From Streptomyces triculaminicus (lineage in GTDB: Bacteria; Actinomycetota; Actinomycetes; Streptomycetales; Streptomycetaceae), in NCBI RefSeq assembly GCF_017349075.1, contig NZ_JAFMOF010000002.1, positions 496,001 to 560,000 of the forward strand: a stretch of DNA of 64,000 bases. The letters are read 5' to 3'. The notes under the pieces are model-generated. The model made no database searches and was not told the origin of the DNA. It saw nothing but the letters and a program-made list of their open reading frames with translations. Made by a program: the position numbers and the translations under genes. Positions 44,955 to 53,884 of this stretch are shown here, one piece after another (within the stretch, counting starts at the first letter, position 1; each line of letters opens with the position of its first letter).

Positions 44955-45359
44955 CTAGGCGTTGCTCCACCCGGCTGTGCTGGAATACGAGTCAAGCAGG
45001 TCGACCACGAAGACCAGGGTCGAGCCCGGCGGGATCAACGGCGAGGGCGACTGTTTGCCGTAGCCGAGACGCGGGGGAACGATGATCTCGCGCCGACCGC
45101 CGACCTTCATCCCCCTCACCCCCCGGTCCCAGCCCTTGATGACCCTGCCACTGCCCAGGGCGAACTTGAACGGCTGGCCCCGGTCCCAGGAGGCATCGAA
45201 CTCCTTCCCGGACTCGAAGGTCACCCCGACATAGTGGACCCTGACCACCATGCCCGGCTTCACCTCGGCCCCGTCCCCGACGACCAGGTCCCGGATGGTC
45301 AGCTCGGTGGGAGCGTCACCCTCCGGAACCTCGACCTCGGGCTTCGTCGGTTCACTCAT
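44955..45359 (-). CDS. FKBP-type peptidyl-prolyl isomerase
   Basis: A 134-residue cytoplasmic FKBP: GMVVRVHYVGVTFESGKEFD near residue 47, WDRGQPFKFALGSGRVIKGW near 68 with the active-site Trp, and the YGKQSPSPLIPPGSTLVF loop. ATG 45359 with TGAGG upstream is preferred; the ORF extends 17 codons further without a better site. It contains Lys and Thr codons more often than the core genes do. Being within the right-hand element, it is probably an accessory copy. Confidence 0.88.
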   Translation of the reverse strand: MSEPTKPEVEVPEGDAPTELTIRDLVVGDGAEVKPGMVVRVHYVGVTFESGKEFDASWDRGQPFKFALGSGRVIKGWDRGVRGMKVGGRREIIVPPRLGYGKQSPSPLIPPGSTLVFVVDLLDSYSSTAGWSNA

Positions 45360-45930
45360 TGCAGCCTCATCACTCTCCGTCGAAAGCCCCGGCACGGACC
45401 AGCCGGACACGTGGGCACCCCATGCAGCAGATGGTCACGCTACCGAGAATGCCGATTCCCGGTGCACACCGAATCCAGCGGCCACACATGATGACTTTCG
45501 CATAGCCGATGAACGCGACCTCGCGCGCACGGGTCACGCAGCAATCGCCCGAACCGAAACAAGGCGCAGACGGCTGCCGGCGCACTGCGAGATGTCTTGA
45601 TTCGCTCGGTCGACAGTCCGGCGTCATGGCTGAGCACCTTATGTCGACCGCGTCGTGGATCAGCCCAACAATGACCGTCCAGGCATGGCGACGGCGCGTG
45701 CCTCGAGACCGCGTTGGTTGCGCAAGGCTGACATTGGTCCGTGACTGGTCCGGAAGCCTTGATCAGGCGGATGGGCAAACTGGGTTGAAGCATCTCAAAT
45801 AGGCTAAGCGGCATGCTTACGCCTTGCTGGGCTGTGGGAGGAAGCTCGGCTCTCAACTCCGCCGTTTGGCAGCTTCGTTGCTCGCTTGCAAGCCATTTCG
45901 TTTGGTGTGATCTTGCGGGATCGTGGTGGG
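45360..45930. other. Intergenic region upstream of a second IS element
   Basis: Frames on both strands (45509-45802 plus, 45370-45627 minus) show no recognised family and are probably remnants. The left end of the IS5-family element should lie in the last 80 bases, but I could not define an inverted repeat. Confidence 0.35.
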
Positions 45931-46593
45931 GTGACGACGAAGCTTGTTGAGAGGTTGGTGCCGGACGGGTTGTGGGAGTTGTTCCAGCGGGTCGTGCCGC
46001 CTGCGCCGGTACGCCCGCAGGGCGGGGGCCGGCGGCGGCACGGCGACCGTGAAGTGCTGGCCGCGATCGTGTTCGTTGCCACGTCAGGATGCTCATGGCA
46101 GCAGCTTCCGCCCGGGTTCGGGCCCTCTGGAGTCACCGCCTTCCGGCGGTTCACCGAGTGGTCGCAGGCCCGGGTCTGGGCCAAGCTCCACCGTCTGGTC
46201 CTCGATGAGCTGGGTGCCCGGGGCGAGCTGGACTGGTCGCGGTGCGCGATCGACTCGGTCAGCGTCCGGGCCCTCAAAGGGGGCGGCTGACGGGACCGAA
46301 TCCGACCGACCGGGGCAAGAAAGGGTCCAAGATTCACCTCATCGTCGACCGCAACGGCCTGCCACTCTCGATCGGCATCTCCGCGGCCAACACCCACGAC
46401 AGCCAGGGCTTCGAGCCCCTCGTACGCGGCATACTGCCCATCCGCTCCCGCCGCGGACCCCGGCGACGCCGACCCGCGAAACTGCACGGTGACAAGGGCT
46501 ACGACTACCCCCACCTGCGGCGATGGCTCCGATCCCGGGGCATCACGCCCCGCATCGCCCGCCGGGGAGTCGAGAACTCGGAGCGTCTCGGCG
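45931..46593 (+). mobile_element. IS5-family (IS427-type) transposase, 3'-truncated and fused to a permease
   Basis: GTG 45931 starts VTTKLVERLVPDGLWELFQR, with SGCSWQQLPPGFGPSGVTAF and LDWSRCAIDSVSVRALKGG. At CTCAAAGGGGGC near 46276 the reading shifts -1 to LTGPNPTDRGKKGSKIHLI, the programmed orfA/orfB slip. It then runs to RGVENSERLG at 46593, where the expected RHRW block is missing and the frame enters a permease. The final third with the last catalytic Glu is lost, so the element is dead. Confidence 0.84.
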
Positions 46594-47560
46594 ACGGCGG
46601 CTACTTCAACATCCGCGCGCTGCTCGTCGTGCTGCTTGCCATGGTTTTCCTGCTGGGCGGAGTGAAGGAGAGCGCCAGGGCCAACACGGTCATGGTTGTC
46701 GTGAAGATTGCGACGCTCGTGCTCTTCTGCACGGTGGCTCTGATGGGTGTCCGCGCGGGCAACTTCTCGCCCTTCATACCGCTGGGCGTGGCTGGTGTCA
46801 GCGCTGCTGGCCGACCTTGTTCTTCTCCTACGTCGGATTCGACGCTGCGTCGACAGCGGGGGAGGAAGCGCGAGACGCGAAGCGTGACATGCCGCGGGCC
46901 ATCATGCTCTCGCTTGGCATCGTCACTATCCTGTACTGCCTCGTTGCGGCGGCGGTGGGTGCCATGCCGTGGCAGGGCTTCGAGGGTTCGGCGGCTGCAC
47001 TCGCCAGCATCATGAAGGACGTCACCGGACAGAGCTCCTGGGCTGTGCTGCTGGCGGCGGGCGCTGTGGTGGCGATCGCGAGCGTGGTCCTGACGGTGTT
47101 GTACGGACAGACGAGGATCCTGTTCGCGATGTCGAGGGACGGCCTGGTGCCGGCTGTGTTCTCCAAAGTCTGTCCCCGTACGGGTGCTCTGCGGGCGAAT
47201 ACGGTGATCGTGTCTGTGTTCTGCGGTGTCCTGGCGGCGGCCGTGCCCCTGAAGCAGCTTGCGGATGCGACGAGCATTGGCACTCTGTTTGCCTTCGCGC
47301 TTGTCAACGTCGCGGAAATCGTTCTCCGACGCAGGCGTCCGGAAATTCCGCGCGCCTTCCGGGCTCCCCTGTTTCCGTTCGACCCTGCCGTTGGGTTCAT
47401 CCTCTGTGTGCGGAGGATGGGTGATCTGGGTGCCGTGACATGGCAGGTTTTCGGGATCTGGGCGGCCGTCGGTCTGGCCATCTACTTCGGCTATGGCAGG
47501 CAGCGCTCCCGATTGGCTATGGCAGAGATGGGGTCGGCCAGCCATGCCCAGGGCGAATGA
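46594..47560 (+). pseudogene. APC-family amino acid permease remnant
   Basis: The N-terminus is replaced by the IS element. What remains is a run of transmembrane segments (YFNIRALLVVLLAMVFLL, TVMVVVKIATLVLF) that then shifts frame near 46810 (GVAGVSAA into TLFFSYVGFDAASTAGEEAR) and continues to ILFAMSRDGLVPAVF and FGYGRQRSRLA. GFDAASTAGEE and the RDMPRAI block are diagnostic of APC permeases. Broken at both 5' end and by frameshift, it cannot be functional. An Lrp-type regulator remnant follows. Confidence 0.8.
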
Positions 47561-48000
47561 GATCGATGAGGCCATAGTGTGTGCCCCGTCTGCGGACGCC
47601 CGCCGGTCGTACGCCGATATCGGCGCGGAGGTAGGCCGTTCAGCGCCAGCCATCAAGCGCCGTGCGACAAGCTGTGCGAGGAGGGCGCGATCCTGGGCTT
47701 CACTATCTGTTTCGACCCGGTCTTGCTTGACTGGCGGACCGAGGGAATCATCGAGCTTTACTGCTGCCGCAACACGGCAATGGGAATGATTCAGTGCGCC
47801 TTATCGCACTACCCTGAGATAGTTCTGCTTCGACTATCACGGGTGAGGTGGATGCCCTGGTACAGGTCTCTGCTTCAGACGCGAGGCATTTTTATCAAGT
47901 GCTGAAGCTCATAGCGGCCGAGCCTTTCGTTGAGCGCACAAAATCGTCGCTTGCCCTATCCCTTCTGATCTGCAGAACGCGTCGGAACTCAATCCGCTGA
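47544..48000 (+). pseudogene. Lrp/AsnC-family regulator remnant
   Basis: Three reading frames in turn encode pieces of one Lrp/AsnC protein: SYADIGAEVGRSAPAIKRR (helix-turn-helix), GAILGFTICFDPVLLDWRTE with IQCALSHYPEI, and GEVDALVQVSASDARHFYQV with AAEPFVERTKSSLAL (RAM domain). Two frameshifts (near 47680 and 47830) kill it. An Lrp beside an amino acid permease is a standard functional pairing, so both decayed together after the IS event. Confidence 0.82.
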
Positions 48001-48071
48001 TAGACCGCTTCGCAGTGAGGTGTACTCCGCTCAGCTCACCTCTTTTATTGAATGAGAAACAACCTCTCGTG

Positions 48072-48100
48072 GTGGCCGGGAAACCCGGCCACTATTTTTT
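48072..48100 (+). terminator. Intrinsic terminator with U tract
   Basis: GTGGCCGGG (48072-48080), an AAA loop and CCCGGCCAC (48084-48092) are followed by TATTTTTT. A textbook terminator of the kind less usual in Streptomyces, it closes the Lrp/permease wreckage and isolates the SDP-like operon from upstream reading. Confidence 0.85.
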
Positions 48101-48294
48101 GCAGCCCAGTCGCCGCAAGGGTGGATTTCGCGCCAGCGGTGCACGTTTCAGCCATATCGTCTTTTGTGCTCGTAGTGTGCTTCACGTCACAGCTTCAAGA
48201 TCATCTCGGGCTGTAAGGTTTCAATCGCCGCCCGCGCAATCAGTGGCGGATATTTCTTGGTCGGCATGTACGTGCCGTTGCTTAAGGATGAAAG
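48101..48294. other. AT-richer leader of the SDP-like operon
   Basis: No gene. The bases are visibly less GC-rich than the chromosome around them. It should contain the promoter of the toxin operon; I could not fix the boxes. Confidence 0.35.
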
Positions 48295-48663
48295 TTGATC
48301 AGAACTAAGCTCATTATTACGGGCGCCGCTGTTGCTGTTGGCGCCACGATCTTTGCTGCTACGGCGGCTTCTGCCGATCCCGTAGCATCTGCCTCTCAGG
48401 ACGAGACCACCGCAATTGCTTTCCGAGAGGTCTCGGCCGAACCGGAAAAGGTTGTTGACGGCGAGGCGGCGCCGGCTGGATGGGGGTCTTTCGCTGCAAA
48501 GGCTGCTGGCGCTTTCATCGGTAACGCGGCTTGGGAAGGTGCGAAGCAGGTTGACTGGGGCGCACCCGCGCGCAAGGCAGGAGACAACGTGAACTTCCGA
48601 CGGGGCGGTGCTGCTGCTCATCAGGAGACCAGCGGAAATGGTTTGTCCCGCGCCTTCGACTGA
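48295..48663 (+). CDS. Secreted small protein, candidate SdpC-like toxin precursor
   Basis: A 122-residue exported protein: a TTG start with AAGGA six bases upstream, a Sec signal (MIRTKLIITGAAVAVGATIF, cut near ASA), then a Gly/Ala-rich amphipathic stretch (WGSFAAKAAGAFIGNAAW) and a basic C-terminus. No family by itself. It is directly followed by a SdpA-like and a SdpB/HTTM-like gene, the order that in Bacillus makes the cannibalism peptide SDP from pre-SdpC. On this basis I call it the toxin precursor; the processed region cannot be fixed from sequence. Confidence 0.6.
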   Translation: MIRTKLIITGAAVAVGATIFAATAASADPVASASQDETTAIAFREVSAEPEKVVDGEAAPAGWGSFAAKAAGAFIGNAAWEGAKQVDWGAPARKAGDNVNFRRGGAAAHQETSGNGLSRAFD

Positions 48664-48684
48664 CAGCAGTACATGAACATTTCT

Positions 48685-48717
48685 GTGCGGCGGGCGCCTC
48701 GATCTGGCCCGCCGCAC
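48685..48717 (+). terminator. Hairpin between precursor and SdpA-like genes (attenuator)
   Basis: GTGCGGCGGGC (48685-48695) pairs perfectly with GCCCGCCGCAC (48707-48717), 22 bases past the precursor stop and with no U tract. It could let the precursor be made in excess over the processing proteins, as in other peptide toxin operons. Confidence 0.6.
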
Positions 48718-48744
48718 AGGCGTTACCCCGGAAGGCAAGTAGCA

Positions 48745-49479
48745 GTGGATAGTTCGGATTCCCAAAGAGCATCGATCGTACAGTGGAGCAGAGCCAAGCG
48801 ATCGGCCTTTGTTGCAGCCGGGGCCATGATGGTCCTGGCCCTGGCTTTTCATTTCTCGATGACGGCTCTTTACAACACCCCCTTTAATCCGATCAAAGAG
48901 AAGTATGGTGAGGAAATCAACTCCTATATGTCCCCGCACTTTAGTCAGGACTGGCATCTCTTCGCCCCGAATCCTGTCGACACGGACTCCGGAGTGCTCA
49001 TCAGGGCGAAGAAGAAGAGCCCGGACGGATCGGTTGTGGTGACCAAATGGTCCGATGTCACTTCACCGAATCTCAAGAAGCTGTACGCGGAAAGGTTGTG
49101 GCCTTCGAGGGCCACACGCGTACCCAGTGGCGTGGTCCATCAGTTGGAGTCCTGGCAAGATCCGGAGCTTGAGAAGCTGCGGAGCAAAAAGGAGGAGGAC
49201 GGCGCCGACGGCACAGGCTCCAAGATACAGGAGCGAAAGGATAGCGATCCTCCGCTTTCCCAGGCTGAGGAGAAAGCCCGGGACGAGGCGATTCGATTCA
49301 CTCAGGGATTCGTCGGCACGGAAGCTGAGAAGCGGTGGGGAAAAGGCATCGAATATGTGCAGGTAAGGATTGTTCGAAACGAGTATCCGCGATTTTCCCA
49401 GCGGTACGCGCGGGAAACAAAGGGAAAGATCTCCTACTACGATCTGGCTTGGATGAAGCCGGTTAAGGTCAAGCGGTGA
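48745..49479 (+). CDS. SdpA-like (DUF5819) membrane-anchored protein
   Basis: A 244-residue protein with one N-terminal transmembrane helix (FVAAGAMMVLALAFHFSMTA) and an extracellular/periplasmic-side domain. The block SQDWHLFAPNPVDTDSGVLI near residue 72 matches the QGWxFFxPNP pattern shared by SdpA and DUF5819 proteins. In Bacillus SdpA acts with SdpB to convert pre-SdpC to active toxin. GTG 48745 follows GGAAGG; the stop overlaps the HTTM gene. It is longer than Bacillus SdpA because of a charged insertion (KSKKEEDGADGTG-like region). Confidence 0.72.
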   Translation: MDSSDSQRASIVQWSRAKRSAFVAAGAMMVLALAFHFSMTALYNTPFNPIKEKYGEEINSYMSPHFSQDWHLFAPNPVDTDSGVLIRAKKKSPDGSVVVTKWSDVTSPNLKKLYAERLWPSRATRVPSGVVHQLESWQDPELEKLRSKKEEDGADGTGSKIQERKDSDPPLSQAEEKARDEAIRFTQGFVGTEAEKRWGKGIEYVQVRIVRNEYPRFSQRYARETKGKISYYDLAWMKPVKVKR

Positions 49480-50499
49480 ACAGCAGCATTAGCGGCACGG
49501 GGGCCGGGGCCCTGATCCTTGACGCCAAAATAAGGATCTACTCCTGGCTGGAATATTTCAGCGGTAGGCGGTATGGGCTTATCGGCGCTGCACTCGCGCG
49601 GGTTGTGCTCGGCGGTGTGGGTCTCTACTTTTATCTGCGGGATTACTTTGATCGCAGTTTTCTCTGGGGTCCGGAAGGCGTGTGGCCCTGGCGAAATTTC
49701 ACGGCGCCCGAGAATGAAGCCTTCTCTCTTTATTCTGTCGCAAAAACTGACGCCTGGTTCGAGCTCGTATTCCACGTTGGCGTCATCGTCGCCCTGCTGT
49801 TTACGCTGGGCTGGAAGACGCGCATAACAACGGCGCTTCACTACGTCTTTCTGTGGTCATTGCAGCAGAGGAACCCGCTGATTCTGGATGGTGGAGACAA
49901 TGTTACTGCCATAGTCCTAGTCTTCTTCATATTTATTGACTCAAGCGCATGCCTGTCTCTCGATGCCCGCATAAAAAGGCGGAAGGAGGTGAGTTCCGAA
50001 GGTATATCGATGCGGAAGAGGATTCTCTCTCCTGCACCATGTCGGCCTCCTTGCTGTAATTCTTCAAGTGTGCACCGTCTACCTAGTTTCGGGTATGTAC
50101 AAAGTTCAAGGTGAGCGCTGGCAGAACGGCACAGCGATTTACTACATCCTTCGTGTCGGTGAGTTCGGGTGGCCTGGGGTAAATCGCTTTATCTATGAAC
50201 ACGCCACGCTTGTCGTTGCGGCCACGTATGCGACAGTGTTCTTCCAAATTGCATTCTCATTCCTCCTCCTGAAACGTTCACTGCGCCCCTTTGCTGTCGC
50301 CGGAGGGATCCTCTTGCATCTGGGCATCGGACTTTTCATGTCCGGTCTCGTGACTTTTTCTGCCACCATGATCGCCCTGGAGCTGGTCATCATGGGAGAC
50401 GGTCACTACAAGCGGCTCGCCGACAGGGTCCGTAAGGCTTTGGGGAGCCGCAAAGACCTAGCGGCAACAGTTCTGGCTGAACCCGTTAAATCTTCCTAA
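49476..50499 (+). pseudogene. SdpB-like HTTM-domain membrane protein, frameshifted
   Basis: Reading starts at GTG 49476 in overlap with the SdpA-like gene. It gives several transmembrane helices (ARVVLGGVGLYFYLRDYF, LVFHVGVIVALLFTLGW) and the family block LQQRNPLILDGGDNV. Near 50025-50035 one extra base in the CTCTCTC run shifts the frame; the continuation LHHVGLLAVILQVCTVYLVS is in the next frame and runs to 50499. Full length would be about 340 residues, right for SdpB/HTTM proteins. HTTM relates to vitamin K-dependent carboxylases, but SdpB is not known to carboxylate. As written the protein is broken. Confidence 0.75.
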
Positions 50500-50513
50500 G
50501 AAAGGTGACTAGT

Positions 50514-52025
50514 GTGCGGCCGACCCGATCGTGGAAAAAGCAATGGTGGCTCCGTATTTTTGCCTCACTGGGCGTGTCGGCCTCAATCACCTTGACGGCA
50601 GTCGCATTCCTCGCACCGCGTCCGGCTCACCTCAGTGGCAGGACTACAGGGGATCGTCAGCTCGCGGAGCGCGTTCGTACGGCTGTGGGGGCTTCTCCGG
50701 GTTACCGCGGGCTTTCGGTCGCGTTCCTCGACCGTGATCAAATCCGTCTTGCAGGCCTGGGGGACTCAGGTAATCCAGAACGACCGGATGTCGACGAGTC
50801 CACCGTATTTGAGGCAGGCTCGCTCGGGAAACCCATGACAGGGATGCTGCTCGCCGAGCTTTCAGAGCACGACGGTCTACCGCTTGACTCTCCGCTGGAG
50901 AGGCTCTTGCCCAGCATGCAATTCGATGACCCAGCGCTGAAGGCGGTCACCCTCAGAGACCTGGCCAGCCACCGGTCGGGGCTGGACCAGATGCCGTCGA
51001 ATATCGACATGTTCCTTCGCGACACGAGCTCACGAATATTTGGCAATGATCCGTACCGAGGATTAACGGAGAAGCACGTCTTTGCTGCGGCAGAGAATGC
51101 TGCTGTCAGCAGTGTCGGAAGATTCCAGTACTCTAACCTTGGTATGGCTCTCGCAGGCCATACCGCTGCCCGTGTCGTGGGAAAGCCCTATGTCGAACTG
51201 CTGAAAAATAATGTGCTTACGCCATTGCAGATGAACAGCACCAGAATTGTGCAACGCGAGGCTGATATTCCAGCCAGAAGTGCGACGGGGCAGAAGGCTG
51301 CAGGGGCCACCATGCAGCACTGGATCGCCTCGGGCTACTCACCAGCCGGCGACATCTGGACCACCAGCAAGGATATGGCTCTCCTGCTGAGGTCCGTGGC
51401 ACTCGGCGTCGGCCCGGGTGCAGACGCGGCCACGCCGCGGTTCGACGCCGGTCACGCCCGGCAGATCGGCCTGGGCTGGTACACCACCTCCATAGAAGGC
51501 CGGGACATCACCTGGCACGACGGCGCTACCGGCGGCTTCACCTCCTACATGGGCTTCGACCGGAACAGCAAACAGGGCGTGGTGGTTCTGTCGAACACGG
51601 ACCAGCCGGTAGTGGCGATCGGCCAACGGCTCCTGGGACTCACTCCAGACGGCCCGCAGCCACGCTCGCCCCGCACGGCCGTCACCCTGCTGTGCATCGC
51701 CGGCGCCGCCCTTCCCGCCCTCTACGTCATGCTCCTCAGGCGCCCCACGGCTCTCTACCGGACATACCTCATGCTGAGTCTTGCCTTCGGAACGACGCTC
51801 CTCGTGCTGGTGCGCCGTCTCGGAGACTGGCTCACCGTCCCGCCGACATCGTGGGCTCTCGGGTGCGGTCTACTCGCACTCGCTGCATGCCAATCGGCCA
51901 CGAAACAAACCTCGACAGCCAGCCACCCGCATGCCCCTTCTCCACTCAAGACAACGTTGCTCGGGAGCCGGTACGCGATGCTTCTGCTGGCCCTCCTCCT
52001 GCTCGCCACCGTCGCTGTTCTCTAA
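50514..52025 (+). CDS. Serine hydrolase (beta-lactamase/PBP4* fold) with C-terminal membrane helices
   Basis: About 503 residues: an N-terminal signal anchor, then a serine beta-lactamase-like domain (about 45-385) with SLGK near residue 105 (SxxK), YSN near 205, and HDGATGG near 340 (HxG), followed by at least three transmembrane helices (residues about 390-500). The catalytic triad motifs are complete. AAGAAAGG precedes the GTG at 50514. It follows the SDP-like genes by 14 bases and may be part of the operon, perhaps for self-protection; that is inference. No SdpI-type immunity gene is visible. Confidence 0.78.
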   Translation: MRPTRSWKKQWWLRIFASLGVSASITLTAVAFLAPRPAHLSGRTTGDRQLAERVRTAVGASPGYRGLSVAFLDRDQIRLAGLGDSGNPERPDVDESTVFEAGSLGKPMTGMLLAELSEHDGLPLDSPLERLLPSMQFDDPALKAVTLRDLASHRSGLDQMPSNIDMFLRDTSSRIFGNDPYRGLTEKHVFAAAENAAVSSVGRFQYSNLGMALAGHTAARVVGKPYVELLKNNVLTPLQMNSTRIVQREADIPARSATGQKAAGATMQHWIASGYSPAGDIWTTSKDMALLLRSVALGVGPGADAATPRFDAGHARQIGLGWYTTSIEGRDITWHDGATGGFTSYMGFDRNSKQGVVVLSNTDQPVVAIGQRLLGLTPDGPQPRSPRTAVTLLCIAGAALPALYVMLLRRPTALYRTYLMLSLAFGTTLLVLVRRLGDWLTVPPTSWALGCGLLALAACQSATKQTSTASHPHAPSPLKTTLLGSRYAMLLLALLLLATVAVL

Positions 52026-52123
52026 AACAGCGAATGGCCATACCCCCATGCTGCTCACAGCACCGCCCGACTCCCGTCACCACAACACGTCACCCGAGCA
52101 GCGAAAACGCCTCAGGAGCCCCT

Positions 52124-53623
52124 ATGAGCCAAACAGACGTAGCGGTGGTAGGCACCGGTCCCAACGGCCTGGCCGCCGCAGCAACCCTGGCCCGCGCTGG
52201 ACTCCGCGTCGATCTTTACGAGGCCAAGGAGTCCATCGGCGGCGGTCTGCGCACCGAGTCTCTCTTCGACACAGACGTCGTACACGATATCTGCGCAGCC
52301 GTACACCCCATGGCTGCGGCTTCCCGGTTCTTCCGCGAGTTCGACCTCTCCGCGCGCGGCGTGGAACTCCTGCAGCCCGAGATCAGCTACGCCCACCCCC
52401 TGGACGGCCGCCGCGCCGCCCTCGCGTTTCACGACCTGGACGCCACCTGTGAGCACCTGGGCCCAGACGGAGCCCGGTGGCGGGCCATGATGGAACCACT
52501 GATTCGTCACAGCGCCGGTGTTGTCGACCTGTTCCTCTCCGGGCAGCGCAGTATCCCCCGCGACCTCCTGGCTCCTCTGCTCTTGGCGCCCTGGGTCCTC
52601 GCCCACGGCAGCCCGCTCGCGCCCAGGCTGTTCCGTACAGAACAGGCACGTTCGTTGCTGACGGGCGTCGCCGCGCATGCCGTCGGGAGGCTGCCCAGCC
52701 TCGCCTCCGGCGCGGTCGCCCTGCTGCTGGGACACCTCGCGCACGGCACGGGCTGGCCCATACCGCAGGGCGGCAGCGCCCGCATCGCCCAGACACTGGC
52801 CGACGACATCACTGCACATGGCGGCAAGATTCACACCGGGCGACGCATCACCGATCTGAAGCAACTTGGCCACGCAAAGACCGTGCTGCTCGACACCAGC
52901 CCGAAGGGCTTTGTGCAGATCGCCGGCAACAGGCTACCCAGCCGCTATACGCGCAGCCTCGCGCGCTTTCGCTACGGGCCTGCTGCCGCCAAGGCCGACT
53001 TCCTCGTCTCTGACCCGATCCCCTGGAGCGATCCCGAGGTCGCCAAGGCAGGAACAGTCCACCTCGGCGGCACACAACGCGAGATGTTCCTCCAGGAGAC
53101 CCTCACCTCGAAAGGCGTCGCCACCACCGAGCCCTTCGTGCTGGTGGTCGACTCCATGGCGACCGACCCCGGGCGAGGGCTACCCGGCAAGCGCCCCGTA
53201 TGGGCGTACGCGCACGTACCCAACGGCGACACGCGCGACCCGCTCGAGATCGTGCGCGCCCGCATCGAGCGCTATGCCCCCGGTTTCACCGACACAGTGA
53301 TTGCCCAGCGCGGCATCACCGCCTCCGCATACGAGTCGTACAACCCGAACTATGTCGGCGGGGACATCGGATCCGGTGCCCTCACACTCACCCAGAGCAT
53401 CCTGCGGCCTATGCCTCAGATCGATCCATATCGCACGCCCCTGCCTGGCGTATACCTGTGCTCCGCTTCCACACCGCCCGGTCCCAGCGTGCACGGCATG
53501 TCCGGCTACCTCGCCGCCCTCTCTGCGCTGCGCCGCGAGTACGGAATCCGCACGCCTCCGTCCCTCTCGCCGCGCTCCCCCGCTTCCAGGTCATTTAGCG
53601 ACAAAACCGAGCCAACACCCTGA
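52124..53623 (+). CDS. FAD-dependent oxidoreductase (phytoene-desaturase-like)
   Basis: A 499-residue flavoprotein. The dinucleotide-binding motif VVGTGPNGLAAAATLARAG is at residues 8-26, then LYEAKESIGGGLRTE, and the C-terminal FAD block is PLPGVYLCSASTPPG near 445. This is the NAD(P)/FAD-dependent oxidoreductase family that includes CrtI, but carotenoid function is not implied by context. CAGGAG precedes the ATG at 52124, and the open frame upstream to 51692 is a shadow of the hydrolase gene. Last intact gene before the recombinase remnant. Confidence 0.82.
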   Translation: MSQTDVAVVGTGPNGLAAAATLARAGLRVDLYEAKESIGGGLRTESLFDTDVVHDICAAVHPMAAASRFFREFDLSARGVELLQPEISYAHPLDGRRAALAFHDLDATCEHLGPDGARWRAMMEPLIRHSAGVVDLFLSGQRSIPRDLLAPLLLAPWVLAHGSPLAPRLFRTEQARSLLTGVAAHAVGRLPSLASGAVALLLGHLAHGTGWPIPQGGSARIAQTLADDITAHGGKIHTGRRITDLKQLGHAKTVLLDTSPKGFVQIAGNRLPSRYTRSLARFRYGPAAAKADFLVSDPIPWSDPEVAKAGTVHLGGTQREMFLQETLTSKGVATTEPFVLVVDSMATDPGRGLPGKRPVWAYAHVPNGDTRDPLEIVRARIERYAPGFTDTVIAQRGITASAYESYNPNYVGGDIGSGALTLTQSILRPMPQIDPYRTPLPGVYLCSASTPPGPSVHGMSGYLAALSALRREYGIRTPPSLSPRSPASRSFSDKTEPTP

Positions 53624-53634
53624 AAAGGAATACG

Positions 53635-53850
53635 GTGATACGCACCCACGCGCAGGAACGCCCTTACGACCTGCGCCATGCAGGTATCTCGTTTTGGCTC
53701 CACTCCGGCGTCGATCCAGCGGAGTGCGCGCGGCGCGCTAGCCAGAGCGTCGAGGTCCTGTTCAGGGTGTACGTCAAGGTACTCGCGCATTCATAGGAGC
53801 GCGCTAACCAGCGCATCGAGGCCGCCATGCAGGCGTGGCGTGAGCGTTAG
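53635..53850 (+). pseudogene. Tyrosine recombinase (phage-type integrase) C-terminal remnant
   Basis: From 53635 the frame encodes RPYDLRHAGISFWLHSGV and QSVEVLFRVYVKVL: the HxxR (here RHAG) box and the catalytic Tyr region of actinobacterial tyrosine recombinases. An in-frame TAG at 53794-53796 interrupts it, and the frame continues ERANQRIEAAMQAWRER to 53848-53850, the usual integrase tail. The N-terminal three quarters are missing. It sits 0.9 kb from the intact ald gene end, where an integrase next to its att site is expected. Probably the dead integrase of the ald-targeted element. Confidence 0.78.
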
Positions 53851-53884
53851 CTTTGAGCTTCCCGGCATGCTATTGGAGGCACAG

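Noticed and set aside
44627..44995. Minus-strand frames next to repeat B as genes
   Set aside because: No family, shadow composition, and they overlap the att repeat.
49476..50499. Vitamin K-dependent carboxylase
   Set aside because: HTTM homology alone does not give carboxylase function; the SdpA-like neighbour favours SdpB-like role.
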